Part shown: positions 1 through 9,256 of the stretch, one piece after another
Numbering within the stretch: position 1 is the stretch's first letter
Layout of the letters: every line of letters begins with the position of its first letter
Source of the DNA: Akkermansiaceae bacterium
GTDB taxonomy: Bacteria > Verrucomicrobiota > Verrucomicrobiia > Verrucomicrobiales > Akkermansiaceae
Direction of reading: 5' to 3'
DNA length: 64,000 bases
NCBI GenBank assembly: GCA_028822695.1
Contig: JAPKDA010000002.1
Coordinates: 1 to 64,000, forward strand
Program-made: the position numbers and the translations under genes
The notes under the pieces: generated by a model
Databases searched by the model: none
Told to the model about the DNA's origin: nothing
Seen by the model: only the letters and a program-made list of their open reading frames with translations

Positions 1-93
1 CCGGTCGACATTGCGGTGGATGAGTTGCTGATGACGGATTGCGCCGGGGACCGTGGAGCGATTGACAGCATGCTATCCCCGGGAGGAAGATGA
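1..93 (+). CDS. 3' end of an unidentified upstream protein (partial)
   Basis: An open frame enters from the left edge and ends at a TGA at 91-93. The 31 visible residues (containing VDELLMTD and ending SPGGR) match no family that I recognise. The next gene can start 3 bases after this stop, and a purine-rich GGGAGGAAG sits inside this tail, so the two are probably co-transcribed and possibly translationally coupled. Coding status rests only on the open frame and the tight junction. Confidence 0.45.
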   Translation, partial: PVDIAVDELLMTDCAGDRGAIDSMLSPGGR

Positions 94-96
94 TCT

Positions 97-3000
97 TTGT
101 GCGAGGGTGGAGGAGGTCGTGAAACGCATCGCACGGGAAGCATGTCCGGAGCAGGAAATCATGGTGTCTTAGGTGACGCGGCCGGCGTTCCGGACAGGGA
201 CGGGTGGTTGGTGCGGGTGGATACCGGGGGGACGTTTACGGACGGATGGGCCCTGGATTCGGCGGGTCGGGAGAGACGTTGCAAGGTTCTGTCGTCGGGG
301 GTTTTGCGTGGCACGATTGAGGAGTGTCCGGATGGGCGATCGCTGCGCCTGTCGGGAGATTTTGGGGCGAGGGATGGTTTGCTCAAGGGCTTCCGATTGA
401 GCGGTGGTGCCGAGGTGGTTGCTTGGCTGCAGGAGGAGCGTTTGTTGCAATGTGATCGGGAGCATGGCCTCGCAGTGGGTGATGTGGTGGAGCTGTCGAC
501 CGGGGAGGAGGCCCCGGTATTGGCGGCACGGATGTTGACCGGAACGGCAGTTGCCGAGGACTTCCCGCGATTGCAGTTCAGGCTTGCGACGACACGGGGG
601 ACGAATGCATTGTTGGAGAGGACGGGAGCGGAAGGAGTCCTGTTGGTGACGGAGGGTTTTGAAGACTTGCTGAGAGTTCGGGACCAGCGGCGTTCGGAGT
701 TGTTTGCACTGCGGCAGGAGAACCCCGAACCGGTATTCCGCAAGGTTTACGGTGTGAAGGGGCGGATCGGGGCGGACGGGCTGGTGGTGGAGGATTTGGA
801 TGAGGAAGGGTTGGCGATGGTTGCTGCGGAATTGGCGGAAGAGGGGGTTTCGGTTGTGGCAGTGGCATTGTTGAATGCCTATGCGAACCCCGATCATGAG
901 GATCGGGTGCGGGAGGTGTTGGTGGAGGCGGGGGTGCGTTACCTGTCCTTGTCTCATGAATTGAGTGACAGTGTTCGACTGTTGCCGAGAGTGGAGACGG
1001 CGGTGGCGAATGCGTATTTGGAGCCGGTGATGGAGCGGTTCATCTCGAGGGTTACGGGAGCTTTAGCGGACGTGGAGTTGGAGTTGATGACGAGCGCGGG
1101 ATTTTTGAAGCCTGCCGGAACGTATCGACCGATTGACAGTCTTTTGAGCGGGCCGGCAGCAGGGGTGCGTGGTGCGTTGGCAGCGGCGAGTGCGGTGGGG
1201 AGGCACCGGGTGCTTGCGTTTGATATGGGAGGGACGAGCACGGATGTGGCCCGGGTGGATGGTGCTCCCGGATTTCGCTATGAGCAGGTGATCGGAAATG
1301 TTCGGGTGTTGGCTCCCGCGGTGCGAATTGAAACCGTCGCGGCGGGAGGAGGATCGATTTGCCAGTGGAGGAACGGAGGCCTGACCGTGGGGCCGGAAAG
1401 TGCGGGAGCGGAACCAGGGCCGGCTTGCTACGGGCGAGGCGGGCCACTGACGATCACGGATGTGAACCTGTTGTTGGGCTGCATGGATCCCGACAAGGCG
1501 GGGATTCCGTTGGATCGAGGGTCCGCGGAGAAGGCTTTTGATCGATTAAAAAAAGAGATGGAGGGTGAGGGACATGAGGCTCCGGAGGATGGCGTTCTGT
1601 TAGAGGGGTTGCGGGAGATTGCGGTCGAGCGAATGGCAGATGCGATTCGGCGAGTGTCGGTGCGGGAGGGCTATGATCCTTCGGAGTATATGCTGGTAGC
1701 ATTTGGTGGTGCGGGTCCGCAGCATGCCTGTGCGGTGGCGGAGAAACTCGGGGTGAGGGAGATTCTGGTGCCGGGGGATGCGGGGTTGTTGAGTGCATGG
1801 GGACTGCATCGTTCGGCGAAGGAGTCCATGGCGACGCGGCAAATGCTGTGCGGGCTGGAGGAATGTAGCACGAGCTTTGGGGCGGGCTTTGAGGAGTTGG
1901 AGGCCGAGGCCCGGGAGTCGCTGGGGGAAGAGGGGGAGGTTTCCAGGTGGTTTGTGGAGCTGCGCCTTGTTGGGCAGGATGCGGGAATTGAGATCGAGTA
2001 TGATTGTCGACCTGGATTGCGGAGAGTGTGCCTGGCGTTCGGGGAGCGGTATGAGAAGCTCTACGGCTATCCGATTCCGGAGAGTCGGGCGATTGAGTTG
2101 GTGGCCTTGCGGGTGTTGGCATCCGAGTCGCTCAGTGGGCTCGAGAGTGAAGAGTTTCGGGTGAGCAGCACGGCTTGTGCCGAGCGGGAAGTGCTGCAGG
2201 ATGATTATCGAACTTGTGTCATCGACTCGGGTTGGTCGCGGGCTGAGGGGAGTCGGGGAAGTTTGCTGTTGGTGAAGGATGCGGCTGGAACGGCCGTTTC
2301 TGTTCCGCTTGCCCCCGAGGTCGGGGCGGAGTTGTTCCGGGCGCGATTTGAGAGTGTGGTTGAGGAAATGGGCGCCTTGTTGCAGCGGATGGCGTTGTCG
2401 ACGAATATCAAGGAGCGCTTGGATTTTTCGTGTGCTTTGTTGGATGCCGACGGGCGTCTGGTGGTGAATGCGCCACACATTCCGGTGCATTTGGGGGCCT
2501 TGGGCGTGTGTGTGCGGATGGTTTCGGAGGGGCGGGAATGGGCAGAGGGAGACATGGTGGTGGTGAATCATCCGGGATTCGGCGGATCGCATTTGCCGGA
2601 CGTGACGGTGATCAGTCCGGTGTTTTCGGAGTCGCAGGTCATCGGCTATGTGGCGAACCGGGCGCATCACGCGGAGATCGGGGGTTTGGCCCCGGGATCG
2701 ATGCCTGCGTCGGCGGGGTGTTTGGAGGAAGAGGGGGTCGTGATTCCGCCGATGCTTTTGTTCGAGGGAGGGCAGAGCAGGTTTGAGGACTTGGAGTCTC
2801 ATTTTTACGCGGCGGCGCATCCGAGTCGGTGCGTGGAAGACAACATGGCGGATTTGGCGGCACAGGTTGCGGCCAATCGACATGGAGTAGAAGCGGTGGG
2901 GCGATTGGTGGGGAAGTCCGGAGCGGAAGAGGTGCGGAAGCAGATGGCGACCTTGTATCGACGGGCGGCGGAGATCATGCGGGAGAGATTGGGGCGGGTT

Positions 3001-3843
3001 GGTGAGGCGGTGTGTGCGGCCGCGGATGCGTTGGATGATGGAACGGCGGTGCAGGTGGAGGTGCGCTGCGATGGGAGGAAGTTGGTAGTTGATTTCGCGG
3101 GGAGTGGGCCGGTGCATCCGGGGAATTTGAATGCGGTGCCCGCCATCGTTCGGAGCGCGGTACTCTACGTGTTGCGGGCCTGGGTGGATGAACCGATTCC
3201 GCTCAATGAGGGGTTGTTGGAGGACGTGGAGATTGTCGTGCCTCGTGGGGTATTGAACCCAGAGTTTTCGGAGGCACTTGCGGAGTGTCCGGCGGTGGTG
3301 GGCGGGAACGTGGAGACGAGTCAGCGGGTGGTGGATGTCTTGTTGTTAGCGTTGGGCTTGCAAGCGAACGGGCAGGGGACGATGAACAACATTCTCTTTG
3401 GGACAGAGGAGTTCGGCTACTACGAGACGATTGGAGGCGGATCGGGGGCGGGGGCAGGTTGGGACGGGATGAGTGGCACGCATGTCCACATGAGCAACAC
3501 GGCGATTACTGATGCCGAGATCTTGGAACGACGCTATCCGGTGCGAGTGCGGAGATTCGGACTGCGGGAGGGATCTGGAGGGGCAGGTCGCTGGAAGGGT
3601 GGCGAGGGGCTTGTGCGCGAATTTGAATTTTTGGAGAAGATGACTGTTTCTCTTCTGACTCAGCGGAGAGCGCTGTCGCCGCGTGGAGGGGAAGGCGGTG
3701 GCGACGGTGGGACTGGTCGGCAGACCTTGGTGAAGGCTGGGGGCGGTGAAGTGGTGCTGCCGGGGACGACGAGTTTCGAGGTGCAGCCTGGCGATCGGAT
3801 CGTGATGGAGACGCCCGGCGGAGGTGGCTGGGGAAAGGCCTAG
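97..3843 (+). CDS. 5-oxoprolinase / hydantoinase A-B fusion protein
   Basis: A large cytosolic ATP-dependent amidohydrolase of the 5-oxoprolinase/N-methylhydantoinase family, expected to open 5-oxo-L-proline to glutamate or to act on a related hydantoin. The HyuA half begins with the nucleotide-binding motif DTGGTFTD (residues 42-49) and has a second phosphate loop, DMGGTSTD, near residue 376. The HyuB half starts near residue 735 and contains [12 protein letters not shown] and ends with PGGGGWG. At 1248 aa it matches the fused eukaryote-like form rather than split HyuA and HyuB. The TTG at 97 is preceded by GGGAGGAAG at a good distance; ATG 142 is the alternative and would be 15 residues shorter. 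The exact substrate cannot be told from sequence. Confidence 0.9.
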   Translation: MCEGGGGRETHRTGSMSGAGNHGVLGDAAGVPDRDGWLVRVDTGGTFTDGWALDSAGRERRCKVLSSGVLRGTIEECPDGRSLRLSGDFGARDGLLKGFRLSGGAEVVAWLQEERLLQCDREHGLAVGDVVELSTGEEAPVLAARMLTGTAVAEDFPRLQFRLATTRGTNALLERTGAEGVLLVTEGFEDLLRVRDQRRSELFALRQENPEPVFRKVYGVKGRIGADGLVVEDLDEEGLAMVAAELAEEGVSVVAVALLNAYANPDHEDRVREVLVEAGVRYLSLSHELSDSVRLLPRVETAVANAYLEPVMERFISRVTGALADVELELMTSAGFLKPAGTYRPIDSLLSGPAAGVRGALAAASAVGRHRVLAFDMGGTSTDVARVDGAPGFRYEQVIGNVRVLAPAVRIETVAAGGGSICQWRNGGLTVGPESAGAEPGPACYGRGGPLTITDVNLLLGCMDPDKAGIPLDRGSAEKAFDRLKKEMEGEGHEAPEDGVLLEGLREIAVERMADAIRRVSVREGYDPSEYMLVAFGGAGPQHACAVAEKLGVREILVPGDAGLLSAWGLHRSAKESMATRQMLCGLEECSTSFGAGFEELEAEARESLGEEGEVSRWFVELRLVGQDAGIEIEYDCRPGLRRVCLAFGERYEKLYGYPIPESRAIELVALRVLASESLSGLESEEFRVSSTACAEREVLQDDYRTCVIDSGWSRAEGSRGSLLLVKDAAGTAVSVPLAPEVGAELFRARFESVVEEMGALLQRMALSTNIKERLDFSCALLDADGRLVVNAPHIPVHLGALGVCVRMVSEGREWAEGDMVVVNHPGFGGSHLPDVTVISPVFSESQVIGYVANRAHHAEIGGLAPGSMPASAGCLEEEGVVIPPMLLFEGGQSRFEDLESHFYAAAHPSRCVEDNMADLAAQVAANRHGVEAVGRLVGKSGAEEVRKQMATLYRRAAEIMRERLGRVGEAVCAAADALDDGTAVQVEVRCDGRKLVVDFAGSGPVHPGNLNAVPAIVRSAVLYVLRAWVDEPIPLNEGLLEDVEIVVPRGVLNPEFSEALAECPAVVGGNVETSQRVVDVLLLALGLQANGQGTMNNILFGTEEFGYYETIGGGSGAGAGWDGMSGTHVHMSNTAITDAEILERRYPVRVRRFGLREGSGGAGRWKGGEGLVREFEFLEKMTVSLLTQRRALSPRGGEGGGDGGTGRQTLVKAGGGEVVLPGTTSFEVQPGDRIVMETPGGGGWGKA

Positions 3844-3994
3844 GGGGACGTGTCGTTACTTGGATGATTGTTGGTAGTCAGGGACGGAGGTTCAAGCGGG
3901 TTCGCCAGATCCGTCGTTTTGCCTCTGACAAGAGCGCGGCTGGAGATGTTGGTTTCTCTGGTGTAATGGGGTGGAGATGGAGTAGAGGTGGGGT

Positions 3995-4483
3995 ATGAAG
4001 AACTTACGATTGGTGGTGATGCTGTGGATCGCTGGATTGGCGGTTGGGCTTGCGGAAGAGGTTCGTCTGGATCCAAAGTTGGTGGATCGGGATTTCAAAG
4101 TGACCGTTGACGTGGCTTCGAAGAAGGGAACCGGAAGTTTCGTCGTTGTGGGGAGCTTGTCTGACGGAGCGATCCGGGTGCCGATCGTTTTGGGAGAGGG
4201 AGTTGATTATGTCGTCGAGGTGCTTGCGCCGACCTACAAGCGGAACAGCGCAACGGTTCTAAAACCAGCGGTGGAGGTTCGGGTGTTGAATCCTGAGAAA
4301 CTGGTGACGAAAGGAGAAGAGGGAACTGAGCCGCTGGCACTGCTGACTTGTCAGCGCTCGGTCGACTGGGAGAGTCCGGGGGTGTTGACCATTTTGGAGA
4401 GTGAGAATCTGACGATTTCTCTCACTTTGGAGCCTGTGGCTGTGCCGGATGTGGAGTCGGATGCGGCAGGGGAGGACGAATAG
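3995..4483 (+). CDS. Secreted hypothetical protein
   Basis: A 162-residue protein with a clear Sec signal peptide: MKNLR, a hydrophobic stretch over residues 6-19, then a probable cleavage after GLA before EEVRLD. The mature part is acidic and rich in alternating hydrophobic residues (GTGSFVVVGSL, GVDYVVEVL), suggesting a small beta-rich periplasmic or outer-membrane-associated domain. Two cysteine-poor halves end in a disordered acidic tail. No family is recognised. It lies 151 bases after the oxoprolinase and converges on lipB with only 8 bases between stops, so it probably has its own promoter in the preceding gap. Confidence 0.65.
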   Translation: MKNLRLVVMLWIAGLAVGLAEEVRLDPKLVDRDFKVTVDVASKKGTGSFVVVGSLSDGAIRVPIVLGEGVDYVVEVLAPTYKRNSATVLKPAVEVRVLNPEKLVTKGEEGTEPLALLTCQRSVDWESPGVLTILESENLTISLTLEPVAVPDVESDAAGEDE

Positions 4484-4491
4484 CGGGGAGG

Positions 4492-5124
4492 CTATGCGAG
4501 TTCGTAGCCGAGGAGATTTGCGAGGTGGCGTGAGCTAGCGATGCCGACTTTGGCAACGGTTGGAGATTGGTCCCCTTCCTGGTGGAGGCAGGTCATGGAG
4601 ACTCCATCGATGCCGCAGGGGGTGATGGCCTGAAAGCCCGGGAGTGACTCGGGGGTGATGTTGAGGGCGAATCCGTGCATGGAGATCCATTTGCGGACGC
4701 CGACGCCGAGGGAGGCAATTTTGCGGTCTCCGACCCAGACGCCGGTCAGGCCTTCTTTACGGGAGGCGGTGACGTTGTAGTCGGCTAGGGTGAGGATAAG
4801 AGCCTCTTCGAGGAGGCGGAGGTAGGCGTGGAGGTCCTTGCCGTGATTTCGCAGATTGAGGATGGGATAGCCGACGAGTTGGCCGGGGCCGTGGTAGGAG
4901 CCCTGGCCGCCGCGGTTGATTTCGATGACGGGGTGCGGAAGGAGGGAGGCCTCGCGGAGACTGGTTTGGTCCCGGGTGCGGCCGATGGTGTAGACCGGAT
5001 GGTGTTCGAGGAGGAAGAGGGTGGGGTTGGAAGATCCGTCGAGGAGGCGGTCGACCTGCGCCTGTTGTTTGGCGAAGGCCTCTTCGTAGGTGAGGGTTCC
5101 GAGATGTTGGACGTTGAGGAGCAT
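4492..5124 (-). CDS. lipB: Octanoyltransferase LipB
   Basis: Transfers octanoyl groups from acyl-carrier protein to lipoyl domains, the first step of de novo lipoate attachment in the cytosol. The family core RGGQGSYHGPGQLVGYPI, the lysine in GDRKIASLG and the catalytic cysteine in ITPCGI are all visible. The start at ATG 5124 (MLLNVQHLGTL) aligns with the usual LipB N-terminus; a GTG at 5172 would add 16 residues without family support. It follows ruvC in the same direction with under 100 bases between, so the two are likely one transcript. LipA is not in the window. Confidence 0.93.
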   Translation of the reverse strand: MLLNVQHLGTLTYEEAFAKQQAQVDRLLDGSSNPTLFLLEHHPVYTIGRTRDQTSLREASLLPHPVIEINRGGQGSYHGPGQLVGYPILNLRNHGKDLHAYLRLLEEALILTLADYNVTASRKEGLTGVWVGDRKIASLGVGVRKWISMHGFALNITPESLPGFQAITPCGIDGVSMTCLHQEGDQSPTVAKVGIASSRHLANLLGYELA

Positions 5125-5220
5125 TGTTTTCGCGGTGGACTGTTGTCCGTGAATGGTTGCCTGAGGGGGCACCGGCGGGACGCCGCTGGAACGGCCTGCC
5201 GCAGGATGCAGCAGCTACGG

Positions 5221-5724
5221 TCAGATCTCTTTGCGGGGAATGGCTTTCTGGTTGTTGGGGTCACTGGAGAAGAGGTGGGCGAGGCCGATGGCGAGGGCGT
5301 CGGCGGCGTCGTGGGGCGGTGTTTCGGCGAGACCGAAGAGGGCGCGGACCATGAAGGCGACTTGCTTTTTATCAGCGGTGCCTTTGCCGACCACAGCTTG
5401 CTTTACCTTGGTGGGAGCATATTCGAAGACGCGGAGTCCGTGGGAGGCGGCAGCGATGAGGGCGGCGCCCCGGGCGGCACCCATGGAGATGGCAGTGCGA
5501 TGGGATTGGACGTAGATGATGCCTTCCACGGCGACTTCATCGGGTTCCCATTTCTTGATGAGGTTTCCGAGGGTGGAGGAGATGGCGGCGAGTGCCTTGG
5601 ATTGCGTGAGTTTTTGCGGGATGGAGATCACGCCGAAGTCGAGTGACTTCTGGCTCCGGGCATCGCCTTCCACGATGGCGTATCCGGTATTCCGGACAGC
5701 TGGGTCGATGGAGAGGATGCGCAC
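5221..5724 (-). CDS. ruvC: Crossover junction endodeoxyribonuclease RuvC
   Basis: Holliday-junction resolvase that nicks paired strands after RuvAB branch migration. The 167 residues cover the RNase-H-like fold: the first acidic residue in LSIDPAVRNTGYA (Asp7), the glutamate in VAVEGIIY, and the C-terminal pair in PPHDAADALAIG supply the four metal-binding carboxylates. Length is normal for the family. It is first of a leftward pair with lipB. RuvA and RuvB are absent from the window, so the usual ruvCAB order is broken. Confidence 0.95.
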   Translation of the reverse strand: MRILSIDPAVRNTGYAIVEGDARSQKSLDFGVISIPQKLTQSKALAAISSTLGNLIKKWEPDEVAVEGIIYVQSHRTAISMGAARGAALIAAASHGLRVFEYAPTKVKQAVVGKGTADKKQVAFMVRALFGLAETPPHDAADALAIGLAHLFSSDPNNQKAIPRKEI

Positions 5725-6055
5725 TGCGGGAAACTAGCGTCGGATGGCGGAGGGGGGAATACGGAAATTCGAGCAGCGAGCCATATCCAATCTCCTACCG
5801 ATTTATCTGCATTTCGGGATCGAATTCGAAATGTCGGCTGCCACTGCAACTCCGGCTTCTCTGCATGATCGTAAGATCAGGAATATAGAAATCGATGCGA
5901 GCAACAGAATCGCGAACGCCGCCTTCATTTGAGAGACGAAATCGAGGAGGTAAGGCCTATGAGCCAGCCCCTCCTTCGTCAGGGGGAATTTTGATCATGA
6001 CCCGGGACCCGTCCTTCGCGAAACGCTACGGAGGGCAGGCTGGTCACGCCACGGG
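5725..6055. other. 331-bp gap between the ruvC start and the helicase stop
   Basis: Contains a possible 41-codon leftward ORF (5803-5928), a GC-rich imperfect hairpin (CCCCT...AGGGG, about 5969-5986) that may end the helicase transcript, and copy A of the dispersed repeat next to the helicase stop. The ruvC promoter should lie in the left part, but no convincing -35/-10 pair was found. Confidence 0.5.
5803..5928 (-). CDS. Possible 41-aa single-pass membrane peptide
   Basis: The minus strand reads ATG at 5926-5928 to TAA at 5803-5805. The predicted peptide starts MKAAFAILLLASISIFLIL, an uninterrupted hydrophobic helix after one lysine, then a short polar tail with two cysteines. Such a pattern is typical of small membrane proteins or signal peptides and is unlikely in random GC-rich DNA. 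There is no clear Shine-Dalgarno site, and it stands alone between ruvC and a helicase. Treated as a candidate only. Confidence 0.3.
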   Translation of the reverse strand: MKAAFAILLLASISIFLILRSCREAGVAVAADISNSIPKCR

Positions 6056-6056
6056 T
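5999..6056. repeat. Dispersed intergenic repeat, copy A
   Basis: Starts GACCCGGGACCC, continues GTCCTTCGC, CGGAGGGC and GGCTGGTC, and abuts the stop codon of the DEAD-box helicase. The same ordered blocks recur at 56816-56879. The GTCCTTCGC and GCTACGGAGG halves are imperfectly complementary, so the unit could fold as a short hairpin with loop GAAAC. Confidence 0.55.
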
Positions 6057-7258
6057 TACTTTCTCCGGCGGCGCTTGGGGGCGGGGCGGCGCTTTTTGAT
6101 GACGGACCGTGCAGGGCTGTCGTCGAGGAGGGCTGTGTAGGTGTAGTTGAATTCTTCGAGCTTCTTGCGTTTGATCTTTTGGCTGATGAAGCGTTCGACG
6201 GACTCGGCGAACTCGAGTTCGTCGGCAGTGAGGAGGGTGAAGGCGTCGCCTTCGGCTTCGGCTCGGCCGGTTCGTCCGATGCGGTGGACGTAGTCCTCGG
6301 CGTTTTCGGGGACGCGGTAGTTGATGACGTGGGAGACTCCGGAGATGTCGATGCCCCGGGCGGCGACGTCGGTGGCGACGAGGATATTGCAGGTTCCTTC
6401 CTTGAAGTCCTTGAGGGCCTTCATGCGGTCGGCCTGGCGGATGTCGGAGTGCATGACGGCGACCTTGGAGTGGCCTGCCTTCTCGAAGAGAAGGGCGAGG
6501 TTGTTGGCTTCCTTCCTGGTCCGGGTGAAAATCATGACGCTGTGAAAATCGGTTTCTTTAAGGATGGCGAGGAGGAGCTCGTCACGTTGGTCCATGGAGA
6601 CCGGGTAGAAGGCGTGGGTGACGGTGGCGGCGACGGCGCGGCGCGCGATTTCGACTTCGACGGGGTCCTTGAGGCACCACTTGGCGAAGGTTTCGATGGC
6701 CGGGGGCATGGTGGCCGAGAAGAAGAGGGTCTGGCGGTTGGCAGGGGGAACGAAGTTGACGATCTTGCGGACGTCGGGGAGGAATCCCATGTCGAGCATG
6801 CGGTCGACTTCGTCGAGGATGAGGGTGTGCACGTTGTCGAGTTTGAGAGTGCCGCGGGCGTGGAGGTCGAGAAGGCGTCCAGGAGTAGCGACGACGATGT
6901 CGGCACCGTTCTCCAGGTCTTCCACTTGCTTGCCGTATCCCACGCCTCCGTAGAGGAGGGCAACCTTGTGGCCGCTGTGCTTACCGTAGTGCTCGAAGGC
7001 TTCGGCAACCTGGTGGGCGAGTTCGCGGGTTGGCTCGAGGACGAGACAAACCGGCCGGCCGCAGGGCTTGTGTTTGGTGAGAGTGGGAAGCGCGAAAGCG
7101 GCGGTCTTTCCGGTGCCGGTTTGGGAGGCTCCAATGACATCGCGGCCTTCCAAGATCAGGGGAATGGAGCGGGCCTGGATGGGGGTCGGAGTGGTGTAGC
7201 CGGACTCGGTGACGGCTTCGAGGACCGGGTCTGAGAGGCCCAATTCAGAAAATAGCAT
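6056..7258 (-). CDS. DEAD-box ATP-dependent RNA helicase (RhlE-like)
   Basis: Unwinds RNA duplexes in ribosome assembly or RNA decay. All core motifs are present in order: Q motif (TPTPIQARSIP), motif I ASQTGTGKT near residue 49, PTRELAHQ, TPGRLLD, motif II as DEVD rather than DEAD, motif III SAT, ARGIDISGV and HRIGRTGRA. The C-terminus is a short basic tail (KKRRPAPKRRRRK), as in RhlE-type enzymes, giving 400 residues. Monocistronic by context: the next leftward gene upstream ends 149 bases before its ATG. Substrate is not predictable. Confidence 0.93.
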   Translation of the reverse strand: MLFSELGLSDPVLEAVTESGYTTPTPIQARSIPLILEGRDVIGASQTGTGKTAAFALPTLTKHKPCGRPVCLVLEPTRELAHQVAEAFEHYGKHSGHKVALLYGGVGYGKQVEDLENGADIVVATPGRLLDLHARGTLKLDNVHTLILDEVDRMLDMGFLPDVRKIVNFVPPANRQTLFFSATMPPAIETFAKWCLKDPVEVEIARRAVAATVTHAFYPVSMDQRDELLLAILKETDFHSVMIFTRTRKEANNLALLFEKAGHSKVAVMHSDIRQADRMKALKDFKEGTCNILVATDVAARGIDISGVSHVINYRVPENAEDYVHRIGRTGRAEAEGDAFTLLTADELEFAESVERFISQKIKRKKLEEFNYTYTALLDDSPARSVIKKRRPAPKRRRRK

Positions 7259-7407
7259 AGCGCTAGGTAGAGCGAACGTGCTGTACGGTCAAGGGGAACA
7301 GGAGGGGGAGGCGAGGGTGGATGGCCTCTTGGGCGAGAACGGGGAGGAAAGGATGCGGGCGGTGGAGCCGCCGGACCGCTCGGAGACCGGTCCCTGCCTT
7401 TGCGGGC

Positions 7408-8475
7408 CTACCTTGGTGGGGCCGGAGACTGGATGAGGAGGCAGCCTTCCAGAATGGGTTGGAGAATCTGGAGAAATGCTTCGCTGCTGCGGTTGAGGCG
7501 GTCGCCAAAACGTTCCTCGGCTTGGCGGAGGACGTAGTCCAGATCGGCCCGGACAAGGGCGTTGTCAGCGCCACGGAGAATGGCGAGGAGGAGGCAGTAT
7601 TTGCCAGCGCGAACGAGGACGGTACGTTTTTCGGGAAGATCGAAGGTGGAGCGCATTTCGTCCTTCTGGCTCTGGAGTCGGCGGATGAGCATTCGGAGGG
7701 TGGACTGAACGCGGCGGGTTGAGGAGTGACGGGCGGGGTCGTGGCTGGCGTAAGAGACGAGGCTCTTGTCGCGCTTGCGGACGAGGTAGACCTCCTCGAC
7801 CTGAAATCTTCGGGTGCGATCGAAGACGATCTCATCGTAGCTTTGGCTGGTAAAGAGTGCGCTGAGTCTCCAGGCGAGGCGGTCGACGGGTCCGACTTCG
7901 CCGAACTGTCGGGCTGAATCCATTTGTTCGGCGAGGGCACGTCGGACGGTGCTGCGGAGCATGGGTTCGAGGTAGGTATGGATTCCGGTCTCGGGTGCGT
8001 AGAGCGCTTTGGCGAGAGTTGTTTCCAAGATGGGAAGGAGGGCGTCCTTCAGGTCGTCGTCGGTGTTCTTGTTGTTGGGCGGTTCCACCGGAAGCGGGTT
8101 GCGCAATGTGGATCGCCGTGCGGGGGGATCCTGCTGTGGAGGAACAGGTATTGCGAGCTCTTCGATATCCTCGTCGGCCATGGCGGCGGCGACCTGTTCC
8201 CGCATGGCGGGGGCCTTGTCGACGGGCATGTCGATCAGGGATTGGGTGGCGCGGAACTTGATGGAGGGCTTCTCGGCAAGTTTTTCCTGTGGGAGTCTGG
8301 GAATGCTAGAGAGCTCGGTTTTGCCGGGGAGTGGGATGGAAGTGTCCGCCGGGCCGACCGGCAAGGAAGCGTCGCCAAGGAGTTCGGAGAGTGATGGCAC
8401 CTTGCGCTTTTTGTCGAGCGCGTGAAGCTCGGGAAAGGGGCTGGTGGGAAGAGTGGTCACGGGAGGAGATGACAT
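7408..8475 (-). CDS. Conserved hypothetical protein with disordered N-terminal half
   Basis: About 355 residues from ATG 8475. The first roughly 145 residues are Pro/Ser-rich with short acidic patches (DEDIEELAIP) and likely unstructured. The C-terminal 200 residues are compact and charged, containing ALFTSQSYDEIVFDR, VEEVYLVRKRDKSLVSYAS and GKYCLLLAILRGA. No signal peptide or transmembrane segment is seen. It begins 4 bases after the stop of the coiled-coil gene at 8480-9070, so both are one operon and may work together. I do not recognise a named family; a regulatory or scaffold role is only a guess. Confidence 0.7.
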   Translation of the reverse strand: MSSPPVTTLPTSPFPELHALDKKRKVPSLSELLGDASLPVGPADTSIPLPGKTELSSIPRLPQEKLAEKPSIKFRATQSLIDMPVDKAPAMREQVAAAMADEDIEELAIPVPPQQDPPARRSTLRNPLPVEPPNNKNTDDDLKDALLPILETTLAKALYAPETGIHTYLEPMLRSTVRRALAEQMDSARQFGEVGPVDRLAWRLSALFTSQSYDEIVFDRTRRFQVEEVYLVRKRDKSLVSYASHDPARHSSTRRVQSTLRMLIRRLQSQKDEMRSTFDLPEKRTVLVRAGKYCLLLAILRGADNALVRADLDYVLRQAEERFGDRLNRSSEAFLQILQPILEGCLLIQSPAPPR

Positions 8476-8479
8476 CTGG

Positions 8480-9070
8480 TTAGAGGAGGAATCCGTTTTC
8501 TTCGGTTTCGGGATTCGGTTCGTCTGCCATTGCGGCACTGGCGAGTCGAGCAAGGCGGTTCTTCAACTCCTGGCGATCGACCATTGTTGTTCGCACGGAA
8601 TTCATGTCGCGATCGATCTGGTGCTTCCACTGGCCGATCTCGTGTTGGAGATGGCTGAGAATCTCGCGGACACGGGCATCGATTCGTGCGGCCATGGCGG
8701 CGCTGATGTCCTCGAGGTGTTTGGTTAGGTGGCTGCCCAGATGCTGGTCTTGACGGGCTAGTCCGGCGGAGGCGGCGTCCAGTTTTTCGGAAGCGGCGTT
8801 GAGGCTTTGGGCGAGGTTTTCGATCTGCTGGGAATGCAACTGGCTCTCTTCCTGGACTTGTTTGCGCAGTTCCTGGGTTTCGTGGAGCTCGTTGGACTGG
8901 GCCGTCTGGAGGCGCTGGAAGCTCTCGGAGCCCGCGGAGCTGGGGCCAGCTTGGGCAAGGTGGCTTTCCATTTTCGCAAGGCGCTCCTCAACTTGCTGCA
9001 TTTGGCGGCCGACAAGGATCTCGCGGATCCTCTCGACTTGCTGCGAGGGATTCAAACTGGGGTCTGGCAT
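8480..9070 (-). CDS. Coiled-coil hypothetical protein
   Basis: A 196-residue, almost wholly helical protein with heptad-rich stretches over residues 10-110 (QQVERIREILVGRQMQQVEE, then TQELRKQVQEES and later ASEKLDAASAGL). A second helical part, SAAMAARIDARVREILSHL, precedes a short acidic tail. There is no membrane segment. It is first gene of a leftward pair with the 355-aa hypothetical. Its leader contains a terminator-shaped hairpin 19 bases before the ATG, hinting at transcriptional attenuation. Function unknown; oligomerisation is likely. Confidence 0.7.
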   Translation of the reverse strand: MPDPSLNPSQQVERIREILVGRQMQQVEERLAKMESHLAQAGPSSAGSESFQRLQTAQSNELHETQELRKQVQEESQLHSQQIENLAQSLNAASEKLDAASAGLARQDQHLGSHLTKHLEDISAAMAARIDARVREILSHLQHEIGQWKHQIDRDMNSVRTTMVDRQELKNRLARLASAAMADEPNPETEENGFLL

Positions 9071-9080
9071 GGTGTGAACA

Positions 9081-9105
9081 GGGAAAAAGGCCCGAAGATC
9101 GGGCC
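9081..9105 (-). terminator. Terminator-like hairpin in the leader of the 8480-9070 gene
   Basis: On the minus strand a perfect 7-bp stem GGCCCGA / TCGGGCC with a 3-base TCT loop is followed directly by TTTTTCCC. This is the shape of an intrinsic terminator, but it lies just upstream of a start codon with no leftward gene ending before it, so it may act as an attenuator. Its position in the leader is seen; any regulation is inferred. Confidence 0.55.
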
Positions 9106-9149
9106 CTGTAGAGGGTGTGAAGACTCGCCCAGAAGGCTAGGGAGGGGGG

Positions 9150-9167
9150 CTAGGCGAGGCAACGCAT
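9150..9167 (-). CDS. Possible 5-codon leader peptide
   Basis: On the minus strand ATG-CGT-TGC-CTC-GCC-TAG (MRCLA) lies about 80 bases before the 8480-9070 gene and about 45 bases before the terminator-shaped hairpin. A short leader ORF ahead of such a hairpin is the layout of attenuation, but the peptide is short enough to arise by chance, and no start signal is seen. Confidence 0.15.
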   Translation of the reverse strand: MRCLA

Positions 9168-9256
9168 TTTCACAATGTTGAGATTTCCAGAATATTAAGA
9201 AAAATTATCCAAGGTAGCGAAAGACTTGGGTGGCGCTCTGTGTTAATGAACACCTG

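Noticed and set aside
1600-3117. 505-codon minus-strand frame opposite the oxoprolinase
   Set aside because: Rich in His/Arg/Pro with no known motif; the plus-strand gene is unambiguous.
7373-7393. GGACCG/CGGTCC hairpin after the 7408-8475 gene
   Set aside because: There is no T-run on either strand and the loop is long, so it is not listed as a terminator.
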